Assembly (NCBI GenBank): GCA_038373885.1
Contig: JAWZYV010001829.1
Location: 434,001 to 498,000, forward strand
DNA: 64,000 bases
Direction: 5' to 3'
DNA from: Cheiracanthium punctorium
Lineage: Eukaryota; Arthropoda; Arachnida; Araneae; Cheiracanthiidae
Shown piece by piece: positions 33,701-45,700 of the stretch. A program made the translations under genes and the position numbers. Below the pieces are notes generated by a model, which was not told the origin of the DNA, ran no database searches, and saw nothing but the letters and a program-made list of their open reading frames with translations. How positions within the stretch are numbered: position 1 is the first letter of the stretch; every line of letters starts with the position of its first letter.

Positions 33701-36700
33701 CAAATTTGTTGATTTGTGTGATTATTTTTAGAAAGAATATTTCTTTCCATATTTATATGGAAGAATTTTAGTAATTTTATTTTAAGGTACTTTGTAAGTT
33801 TATTTTCACTAATCAATCGGATTTGTTGATTTGTGGGATTATTTTTAGAATAGAATATTTCTTTTCATATTTATATGGAAGTTGTAGCTTTTTGTTAGAA
33901 ATTGTTGCACTAGTGAATATGTTTTGTTTTGATTCCAGTTCAAACTAGTTCTACTATATCAGTGATTCTTTCTGCTGCCATCGGAGTGTTTGGATTTCTT
34001 CTTGTTATATCTGTTATTATTTATTTTCTGCTTCGAAAACGCTATGGTAAGCGCAGACCATCTGATGAAATGGTTCTTAGAGTGCATGGTTCAGATGGGG
34101 TAAGATGATTATTTGAAAATGAATTATTTTGAACTTTTAAAAATTTAAGCCGTTATTAATACATTTATTTTCTGTTAAATAATTTTAAACGTTGATCACT
34201 TCATGTATCATCAAAAGTTGTTTCATTTTAAAATAAGTATCTCAGTGATGCAGCATACTTTCATTTGGTATTTGCAACATAGCTTTTATTTGATGATCCT
34301 TTGGTATGGATAAATACTTTTTATTTTTTCTCTCTAAAGGTAATTTGAACACATACAAAAATGTTTTTTATTATTTTATGAACAGACCTAGATAAACTGT
34401 AAAACCGTCTGTGAACGCTATACTTTCTTAAAAATTTTCTGTGAAGAAATGCTGTGTCCCTTAAGAGTCCTATATTGCCCCCATAGTAAACTTAATTATT
34501 TTAAAGTAACAAAAGCTCAAAGTATTACAGTATATTTTTATCCATTTTTACTACTTTTAAAGTTGATATTGATTGATCATTTTGTAAAATCAAACATAAT
34601 AAACATAATTTAAAATCAAGGCTATTTGCAAATTTTGAAAAATTTCTGCAAAGGCCATTCGTGCATTCATCTACATTATCCGAGTCTGTATATGATACCA
34701 ATTTTTAGGGTAATTCTTGAATAGAAAATAAAAAAATAGCAAGATATATTTTTGTTCAAATTTATGAAAACTTCACACTAGGATTAAAGTTTAAACATAT
34801 CTATAATTGTGCCTGGGTTTAAAGAAAAAAAAAAAGAAAGAAAAAACTTGTTACATTTAACAATTATTTAAACTTAAAAATGTTTAAAATTTGATTGCCA
34901 TTACTTATTGTTACTGATAATGCTGATTTCTAATCCCACTGGTATTCATTGAATCTATTTCTTTAGTGTCAATGATTTTATACTTATATATGAAACAAAA
35001 TATGTGAATTTATAAATTGTTTGTTTTGTTACAAGCTCCCTTCGGATCCATGTGAATATTACCAGCAAGAAAAAGTAATTAATTTATTTTAATTGAGTGT
35101 TTCTGTGTCGCTTTTCTTCTTTTTACTTACAAATAGAAAAGTGAAGTAGATGACTTATGATGAAAGTTATTTTAAGAAATTTGATTAATTAAAAATACAA
35201 ATGACTAAATTTTTAATTAAGAGTTAGTTTTTCCCCCTTTAAATCTGTGTGTAGAAGAAATTTCTTAGTCTTTATTCTGTTAAATCTGCTTATGTGAAAT
35301 GAAATATGGTTATTCTTGTTATGCTCATGTGGCTTCTAGTTTTTTCCATCTGCTGAATTTTAGATAAGACTGTGAAACTTTTTCTCTAATCTTTTTCTAT
35401 TTCTTACTGGAAACTAATAGTGTTTTATTTTGGTGTGCGTGGCTATTTTATAATTAGTCTTGACCATTTACTGGGTGCCTCCATAATGAAATGGCCAATG
35501 CTTCCAGCCTTTGTATTGGCTTGTTTGGAAAGCAATTTCATTTTTTCCCAACAGAGGACTTAATTGTTGTTGTTCCACAGCCAACTTCACACTTAAGCCA
35601 CATAATCATTATATATTTTGATATCTTATATAGCAAGCTTGCTTGTGAAAAAAGTTCAATTGATTCCATGCCAGTGGTTCCCAACTCCACTTAGCCCACG
35701 GACCTCTTTCTGGTAGAGAAGGTTTGAAAATTTAAAAAAAGTTAAAAACTTTTTGCACAAAATGTAATATAAAATGAAAAGCTCAAAAAATGTTATTTCC
35801 ACTCACTCACTGATGCTGATAATAGTTAATCACCCTGTTTAAAATACTTGTAGCCAAAGACAAAAGCTTGGCTGAGATGCTACAATATTTCCTTTAATTA
35901 TATTTAATATTCTGCTCTCCTGTATCTTTCCTATTTTGCAAGGATTATGAAACTTTTTTTTTTTTTAGTTCTCTTAAAAAGACCGTAAACAATTATGCTT
36001 TTGGCTTTTTTTACTTCATGAAGTTATGAAAAACACTATTACTTTTTAAACAACCTCACTCACCTCATAAACCACTTAGAACTTGTTCGTGGACCACCAG
36101 TTGGGAATGACTGTTCTACAGTAATTTTTAATTGGTACGCTTTCAAATATGGAAGCTGAAAAGCGACACTTGTGATATGTTTTGCTTTATAGTGTGCTTT
36201 TTCTCTATTGAAAAGTTAAAAATACTGTTTAAGAAAGAAAAAAACTCTGATGTGTATAGAGAAAATATCTGATGTGAATAGAGAAGATGTATTCTGAAAA
36301 CATCGCCAAAACTGGTTTTCAAAAGTTTGATCCAGCAATTTTGATGTAGAAAACACACCATGTTCTGGAAGGCCAATATTGAAGCTGGTAAAGTCATAAT
36401 AAAGGCATTAATTGATGAAAAACTGTAAAAAACAAATTGGGAGATCGTTAAAAGATTAAATTTATTAAATTTGACCATTTACAATGATTTGAAACACCTC
36501 AAACCTAGACATATGGGTTCCTCATATTCTTAAAAAACAAAATGACTTTCCGAACAACCCAATAGTAGTGAATATCTATATGGCAAGTACCTGCTCTTGC
36601 GAAAAAACTACTGATTATATTGGGAATTGATGTTATTTCCCCCTCCCCCCCCCTCCTTCTTAACAAATAAGTTCTTGGGAAATGGACATTTATAAAATAT

Positions 36701-39700
36701 ACACATATTTTTATTTATGATTATACAGTATTTCTTAAAATTTGTATATCTGTTTTATATAAAGTAGTTATTTTGTTCTTTTAAAATACATATATATTTT
36801 TATATGTCCATAATATAGTAGTTTTTAGAATGAGATCTTATATTTTTGAACAATCCTGAATGAAGAAGAAAATATTTTTGGAACAAAATAATTCTGTTTT
36901 AGAATGCTTTTATTATTAAGTACTGAAACTAGAATTAAAAAAATTATTTTATACCTTTGGTTATTTGACTCCTTTTTAACTTTCTTTTTGTTATTCTGAC
37001 ATACATAGTAGTTATAGCGATATGCAAGCAAAAGTTCACTTGCTAAAAAAATTGCTTACAATTTTTCAAAAATGTTATAGGATGAAAATGGTTTTATACC
37101 TGGAATGTTACAATTAAATGAGGATTCAGACCTAAATGAAGTGTATGAAAAACTACAGGAAAAATATTGGCAAATACCAGGGAACAGCATCAGTGTTCAC
37201 CAAACTGTTCTGGGCATCGGACAATTTGGTGAGATTAAAGAGGGAACTGTGCAAAGGCGATCTCAAGCAGTTCCATGCATTATTCAGTACTTACAAGGTA
37301 TGCATTGTTTGAATTTTGGAATTATTTTAAAATAAAGATGTGTATTAAGTTTGAATCAGTCATTTAAAAACAACTGAAGTCAGAAAATCACACTTTTTCA
37401 GAAATCAATAAGAACTATACACCATGATACATACATAATTTCGAGGACTTTTTTGGATATTGTAGTAGATTGACTTTAGAGTGCTATTCAAGCTGTTTTT
37501 AATACTTTAGTTTTATTAGTATCATATTCAGGGTTTCTACAGACAGGGAAAGTCAGGGAAATGAGTTTTGGTCAGGGATTTAGGAAAAAAGTCGGGGAAA
37601 TTTGAAGAAATTAAAGAAGGTCAGGGAAATGCAAGAAAATTGGAATTTTGCAGCAAAATCAAGAAAATACTTCCTGTTTGAACCTAATTGTAGAAATTGT
37701 CTTATTTTCATTTTCTTATTTAACCTTATAAATAATTTTAAAATGTGCCATTTATTAACATATCTTTTTCAGTTGAAATATTCTTAATTTTATCCTAAAT
37801 TATTATCAAACATGGTTTTTGTTAGAATCCAGTGATGTCAAATAATATTTTTGTGTGGGATTTTATTATTATTATTATTATTATTTGCAAAAAAGGGGCA
37901 AAATGTATAAAAAGTTATTAATTAAAGGATGTAATATTAAAAATAGAAACGCAAAATCTGAGAAAGTATGCTACATAAAAAGTCAGGGAAGAGCATGATA
38001 GATGTCAGGGAAGCAAAAGCTGTGAAATCTGTAGAAACCCTGATATTACTCTTGTATAGTGCACATGCATATATAAGATGTACCTCATACTTCACAAGAA
38101 AAATAGGTGAAAATTTGTTATCTTATGTATAATGTGCACTATAAATTTGACGTGTAAGAGAACTTGAAAGGGACTGAAATTTTCAATTCAGTGGTTGGAA
38201 CTGAAGATGATATTATTTAAAAGGTAATTGACTGTGCCATTGATGACAAGGACTGTGATGATAACTAGCAGTGGCAATGAGAATTGCTAATTAAATTAGT
38301 GTTAAAAAGTGTTACCAGCAATTTTGTATAAAATAAAAATGCTGTAGTACTTTCATTGAGAAAGATTTTGCCAATTTTATTATCTACTCTGAATAAATAT
38401 TGATTCATACATACATCGTGGATTACATACAGCACTAAAAAAATATTCCTTCTATAACACAGACTAAATTTTTTTTTAAAAGCACATTATACAAGAGTAA
38501 ATGCTGTGTTTGTGTATTTATATATAAATGTATAAATAATATATGCTTAAAGTTGTTTTAGCAAGGAAATAAAATGTAGTCATCCTTATAATTAAGTATA
38601 ACGTGTGTTCATAGTGTATTTATTAAGCATTAACCCATTAACACCCAGTTTTCTATTTTTAGGACGGTCCCAAAATTCGTTAGTTGCAAAAATAAACAAA
38701 CATTAATTTATTTTCCTAATTCAATTTCTCGAATAATAAATCTGATTTCCACACAATACTCAGCGATTACAGAGTAAAATGCGAAATCTTTCACTATTTT
38801 ATTCATATTTTTAGAAAAAGAAATGCATTTTTCATAGCCCAAAAATGTTGGAAATTTCCACTTCTGGCATGAACATAAATTGCAGAATGTGATGAAGAAA
38901 GTTGGGTGCTAATGGGTTTAACAAAATACTTATAAGAATTAACATTTTCATATATTTTTAATACAGCATACCTCAATTATCTGATGTTATTAGGACTAAA
39001 CTTGCACTGGATAATCAAAATTTTCGAATGATAGATAATTTTTCAATAGTCTTCTAGTTTAATATGTAATATCATCATCCAACTGCTATTATGACTATTT
39101 AAACTGCTGAATAAATATCTAAATTGAAATCATACATTAAAATTTATTTTGAAACAAAAAAACTTAAATAATTTAAACAGAATCTTCGTCTGTCATCAAT
39201 TAATCATCCAATGTCATACAGCTTCATCACAAAGTTTTTCTAAAAGCATTAGTTTAGAGAAATCACCCTGACCTTGCATACATAAGGAAGGCTAATTTAA
39301 AAAGTGGGGGGGGGGGGGGAAAGGGATTTAGTCAGCTCAAAAGTAATTGTTACTTACGATCATTTCAAATAGTAAACACTGGGGGAAAATCAGAAATTTG
39401 TCACTGGTTAGTGGAAAGTTCCAGTTAAGTGGAGATTGGGCTATCAAGGTTCAATTGTACATTCTGTTAAAAAAGTTCCGGGTATTGGTCAATAAAACAC
39501 AAAATGTTTATTATTCATCCAAATTTATTTTATCGCCTTCAAAGTAGGCCCCTTTCAAAATAATACACTTATACCAACAAATAATCCAATCATCAAAACA
39601 TTTTTAAAGCACATTTTTCGGTATCAGCTTCAGTTCTCAAAGCGAATTCTCTTTTATGTCTACTATCACCTGAAAATGGGTGCCTCGAAGTGGTAATTTA

Positions 39701-42700
39701 AGTTATGGAAAGAGAAAAGTTGGCTGAAGCGATATCGCATGAATATGGGGGTTGTTCGATTGTATTTGTAAAGTTTTTGGTCAGAAATTCATTCACAATG
39801 ATAGCCTTGCGAGATGGTGCGTTGTCGTGTTGCAAAATCCAAGAGTTTTCTTTCCACAAATGTGGCCTTTTTCGATGAATTTTCTCTCTCAATCGCCGCA
39901 TAACGCTCAAATAATCTTTATTTACCATCTAACCCTCTGGCAAGAATTCCAAATGCACAACACCTCGTTAATAAAAGGAATCTGCCAATCTGCAAACGAT
40001 TATGTAAATGAAAATATGGATAACGGTTTTCCGGTAACCTTAAATGAACAGTAATTATAGGTTGTGAGCATGTGTCAATCGTCAAATAATGAAAAGTCGC
40101 CATTGGTGTCAAGCTATCCTATCTGTTCCCGTAGCTTTTATTAACTTTACATGTACGCAAGTCGCCAAATAATGAAAAATCGCCATGGGTGACAAATTCG
40201 CAAGATGTCCAATAGGTTTTGCATTCTTAAAAATACAGCTGAAACAGATGTTCTGATTTTATTAAGCTTTAGCTCCTAATTAATATAACTTTTGAATGGC
40301 AACATTAAATATCATTGTGTTTCTGAGGAGTGCAAATAATTTTTCCAGCGATTATAAGCGGAGTCCGCACTCCAGGTGGAGAATAGCTGAGGACCCGTAC
40401 TACACGGATTCCCCTAACAAAATATCTTCCGTGTCATGAGAGGGAGGGGGTCTACTGTAGTGTGAAGTTTAAATTTTTATGTACCAATGAACATGTAAGA
40501 ACCAAGCAATGTGGAGCTCAGTAACATTCTATCTGATCCAATCTTTGGGTTTTGTCTGTTGAAATTGTCTTTTTTACGAATAAGCCTTATTAGGGGCCGA
40601 ATGCCTCATACGAAAAGCGAGCGTAGCGAGTCTGGGGGCCTTGGCCCCTAGTGATTTTTAAAAAAAATTTAAAGCTGTTACATTTCTTTCATAATAAAAA
40701 TAAACAGAAAGGTTCTAAAACTTAATTAGCCTTACTTAAAATATTAATAACAATTATTCTAATAATAACATGAATATTAATATGATTTATTTTAATTTAA
40801 ATTTTTCATGTAGTTCACTGTTCTACAAATCTTTTTCAAAATGTGAATCACTCTGACCTAAATTGTGGTCAAATTGGTAGAACAATATTAGCTTGTATAT
40901 TCTTTTTAATAATTATAAAAATTGTATTTGCTGTAGAATTTTGGAAAATGTACTTACACGTTTGTATTGTATTATCTTAAATTTCTTTGTACTTGGTTAT
41001 TCTTCCGAGTATTAATCATACACAGGCTTGCTCTCACATTCTTGGCACACTTCTCAGGCTTTTGAATTTTAACTTATAAAATACAAGTGTGAAATGAATA
41101 GTTTGGTTATATTCTTCAAGTTTAGTTATTGAAGAATATAACCAAACTATTCATTTCTAACCAATTATTAGTGATTTGCAAAAGGACATAGCTTAGTGTT
41201 TATCAAACTGAGTTGTACTTTAGCACCCCTTGTTAAATTTTCTTATTAAAAAGTGTACTGCTCCCAAAAAGTTTTGCAACTTCTAGGAAAACTAATGAGA
41301 CTAATAGTCGATGTTATTTTTAAATTATTCGTATCAAAATCATTTTTTGTAAATTTTTAAATAGTGTATTCTGAATATTTATTATTATTATTATTATTAT
41401 TATTTTGTGAAAGATTACTAAATTATTTCTTTATTTAGCTCCATCTGCCTTATCAGATAAAGAAAGGAGAAATTTACTTATTGAACTAGATATGATGGCC
41501 AGAGTTGGTTTGCATACAAATGTTGTTGAATTTATTGGAGCTTCTGATGAAAGAGGTGGGTTTATAATTTTCTGTTGTCTAAAATGAAATGTTGTAAAGA
41601 AAATGTAGATGCAAATTTAGAAGCCTGTGAGAAAATTATATGCAGTTCTTGTTAACATATTTGTGCATTTATTTAATTTGTGAGTGTTGATTTTGTAAAG
41701 TGCATAGTGTCTATAGTGGAAAATTTGTTAGTTTGTGTCCCATGTAAATCCTCAATATTAGATCAATTGGTCTGTTTGCCAAGAGAGGACAGTTCACATT
41801 ACCAAATGGGCTGTTTGGAGCTACATACAACCTCTCGAGAGTTTCCCACAAAAAATTGGTTCCTCTTCAGAAGGGGAACTTCTGATAGTGTTCCCCTTTT
41901 ATAACTTTATTGTCATTGAGAGTGTCTGCAACCTGCAAAAACTCTTGGTGACCTATGAAAAACTTTTGGAACCACTTATTTTGTGTGCATGTATATGGTG
42001 GTTTTCAGTGGTAAGCCACAATTGAACCTGCAACTTATAGTTACCAGATCAACAGCTCGTACACTGGGCTATCATGGCTAGCGACCTATTGGTTTAATAT
42101 TTTGAACACTTTAAAGAGTAGGAAGCAATCACTTGATACAGGCCTTGAATAAGCAAATAATGCCATAGACTTTTTAAAAAATTCAGAGTATTTCTTCACA
42201 AATTGTATTATGCACTTCCTAAACAATGAAAAGTACTCAGATATTATACTATACACCATTTTTAACAATAATCTCCCCCACCCCAAATCTGTGTGATTAA
42301 GGATCAGTGACATTGGCTATTCTCTCTTACCATAGTGTTGATAACCTTATTTCATTGTATAAAATAGCCATTTATTTAATACATCACCATTTTTAAGTTT
42401 TGACCATCAAACTGATCAAGGTCAATTTAGTGAAATTGCCAATATGATATGCAAGTACCCAATTAATTTATGCCTTTGGTAAATATTGAAATAAATATAC
42501 TGCTTACTTAAGGATTTATCCTAGATATTTAATCATTCATATGGATGTGTTGTTTGCAATACAGGGTGTCCACCGGCAACCAAAAAGGTGACTTTTGCTA
42601 CTAATTTAAAGACTAGGCAACTTGAGTGACTTTTATGATCAAAAAATGTCATTTTCATATTATTTTTAAGTTTTTTGGCTACTTGTGCCTTTTTCCAGGC

Positions 42701-45700
42701 ACAAATATCCATAATTTGAATATCAGATTTTGGTTTTTGTGAACTTCCTTTCTTTTCAAAGTTACTTTTGGCCATTCATCAAACATTCTAATCAATTTTT
42801 TAAATCGTGCGCGATATATGTATAATATATATCGTTAAAAATAAATGTACAATATGCTTTGTTATATAATGCATGAAGTCTTTTAATTTATCATTATATT
42901 CATTCCTTCTTCAATGAAGCTAAATGATGTATGTTTATTTCGTAACTACAAAATCATGCAAAAATGCTACTATTTTGGCAACTAAAATTAAGAAAATGGC
43001 TTTTAAATTGGTGACTTTTTTGTGTCAGTGAGGCTACTATGATACTATTTTTGCCACCTGACATTGGTGGACACCCTGCAATAAGATATATTACATTTTG
43101 GAGACATTCTTAAGTGCTTTCAAGTCTTTAGTGTAATTTTATTCTCTAAGCAGTTGTTCTATTTAGGTTTGTTTTTCCTCCCTTAGATGTTCTTCAAGTT
43201 GCCATTGAGCATCATACATCATCTTTGAGAGGAATGCTGCTGAGGAGCAGGCAGCAGCAACCTGGTGGAAAGGTGACCAATCTTTCAGAGCCTCTGCTTC
43301 TTGAATTGGCTGCCGGCATTGCTCAAGGCATGGCTCATCTTGCTGACAGGGGAGTAAGTATTTTATAGCAAAATTTATTGGCGTAAAGATGCGAGAATCA
43401 AAACAATTGGAGGGGGATTGTATATTTAGTTTATAGCGTCGCAGTCGTGCCAAGTCTCAGGATTTTGCCCCGAGTCGAAACCTATTTTGGGCCTCGGGAT
43501 TATCCTTAATTTTCTCAGGCTTTTTAAGAGTTTATTCAGAAATTAAAACTTTCCCCAACTGATTCATCAGGTTCACAAGATCAATTATTGTTCCTTTAAT
43601 GTTGATCAGGCTCAAAAACCTGAGGGCATTTAATTTGAAATAATGCATCTGAAGTTATTATTAAAAAATTATGTTACATAAATGAGTGCTCATTATTTAT
43701 CTAGGAACATGCTAGAAATTTAAAAGCCGTATGAAATTAGTAAAAGTATTTTTTGTTAAAAAATTAGATATTCCAAATTTTAGTGCTATAAGATATCTAC
43801 ATAAATTTCATATATGAGTAGTTTGTATCATACTTTGCTTTTGTGGTTGCAGTATTTTGATTGATGTTTTATATTTTTGAATATTTTTTTTTGCTGATTT
43901 TTGAAACTGAATTTACAATATACAGCTCAAGTAATGTGATAAGAAGTCTGGGTTCACATGTGTGTGATCAGGCTGGACACACGTGACAGTTAAGAAAAGT
44001 ATTTGTTATATGTGCATGTTATGTTGAAAACATATGTATAAAATATCTCGGTCTTTTAAGTTTGGAAACTTGACTCACCTGGCATTGGTTCCCAACCGGT
44101 GATTTTTGAATACCCAGGATATTGCAAGTTTTATAAGTTCATGAAAACAGTATACTGGTGTACAATAAAATTACACACAGGGTTTGCCAAATTATTTCAG
44201 ATTGGGTTGTTCGCTGGAAGAAAAGGTTGGGAACTGCTGGTTTATAGTATTAAATGTTCAACTTTGCTTCCGCTATTTTCAAAATAGATAATATGGTAAT
44301 AAGATATGGTAAATAATGGTAAAAATAAATAGTACATAGACACCATGTGTTAAAAATTTTGTGTCAAAATAACTCCATGACAGCACTAATCAATTTGCAT
44401 CTGCATCGTAAAGTTATTCTCAATTGAAGATTTATTCGATTCTTGATTTATCACCAATCTTTTGAGCTGAATTTTCATCATTTACAGGATTTTAAGTTTG
44501 TACTTCAATATTCTCTTTTTTTTAAAAATGGTATTTGAAAGATTAAATAATTAAAACTTTGTAAAATAACATGCGTAACAGTTACTCTTCGGAATGCACC
44601 TTTTTTTGCAAAATTTTTCGCCCTACTTCAGCTGAATAAAATTTCACTGACTGAAGAGTGAGTGCTTTTTCCTGTTTCAGTGTACTTTTTCAGTTCTCAT
44701 GCTTCTGTGGTTGCAGTCAGTAGAACTTAGTTCATCTGAAGAGGGGTGAACATTTTTTTCTTCAAAAATTACGTCCTGTTTGATAAATACCTTTTACTTG
44801 TGCTATTTTACAAAATTTTAATTATTTCATGCTCTCAAATACTTAGTGAAAGAGTATATCGTGAGTGGTTTCATCATTTGATGAAAGGGGATTTTCATGT
44901 CAAAACTGACGTAGTGGTGGAAGAGGAAAGGTTTTTGAAAGGACAGAATTGGAGGTAAAACTCATGTCGAAGTAACTCAAGGGAAAAGAGGGGGGGGGGA
45001 TGCCCAAGCCAAAGTTGTAAACCTATTAGTGTAACCTACGGAGTTGTAAATCAAATAGACTGAGAGAATTAGGCTCAGCGAAAACTATTCAACAATTTCC
45101 ATTCACAGTTCACATAACAGTTTAAACATAATCTTCAGTTCACCAGAAAATGCAAATATTTCACGCTGTAAGCCTAATAGCTCTTCATGCATTATTCACA
45201 TACTTCTGATACTGTTTAAACTTCCAAGTGAGAATATATTCACTCAAAAGTAAGAATATTAATAATTTTGAGGTGTGCACTGCTTATGTAGTCTCGGCAG
45301 TTTCTAAGAATTTCAGGATACTGTTAAAAAGCACTGCACATTTTCAATATTGACATAATTTTGAGTCTAAGACCTGATTTGGCGTAAAAGAGTGTGTTCC
45401 AAAAATCTCGCCAAATAACAGGAACCTTCATAATTACAATGTTGGTATTGTTTTAAGTGCAATAAATGTTGATGCTGACATTTCTGATATGATTTCATAA
45501 AAACTTTTCTATAATTTGTTGACTGAAACATGATGATGAATGACACATGTTAAGTTTTACATTGTTCATGTGAATTTTAAGGACATTTTTTATATAGGGT
45601 GGGAATTGTGCATCCATTTGATATCAGTCTTGTGAATGAATTAAATATCGTATATAGCCTAGATAATTTCTGTCATTTTACTATATCAATTTTTTGTCTA

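Larger units (their letters stand above)
28311..33938 (+). other. Intron after exon e (hosts the Penelope-like element)
   Basis: At 5.6 kb it is the longest visible intron. Most of it is the element at 30035-33626. A GC-richer stretch of unknown origin lies at about 28690-29260. A near-duplicated AT segment occurs at 33650-33900 (TTTATTTTAAGGTA twice, about 120 bp apart). Confidence 0.75.
37298..41438 (+). other. Intron after exon g
   Basis: It contains a CAGGGTTTCTACA element (37529-38042), a piggyBac-type MITE (38634-38917), a probable TA-flanked MITE (about 38967-39454), a mariner remnant (39456-39930), a GC-richer patch near 40345-40460 and 40580-40660, and a 29-bp perfect hairpin (41091-41157). 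Confidence 0.75.
41556..43186 (+). other. Intron after exon h
   Basis: It contains an S2 SINE (41777-42078) and a 517-bp element with a 5-bp duplication (42562-43078). No other exon. Confidence 0.7.

Noticed and set aside
43163..43453. 96-codon minus-strand ORF
   Set aside because: It overlaps exon i on the opposite strand, where the plus strand has conserved kinase sequence and proper splice sites. It has no domain of its own.
44530..44760. Hammerhead-like CTGAAGA near 44737
   Set aside because: No GAAA box follows at hairpin distance and no stem II forms.
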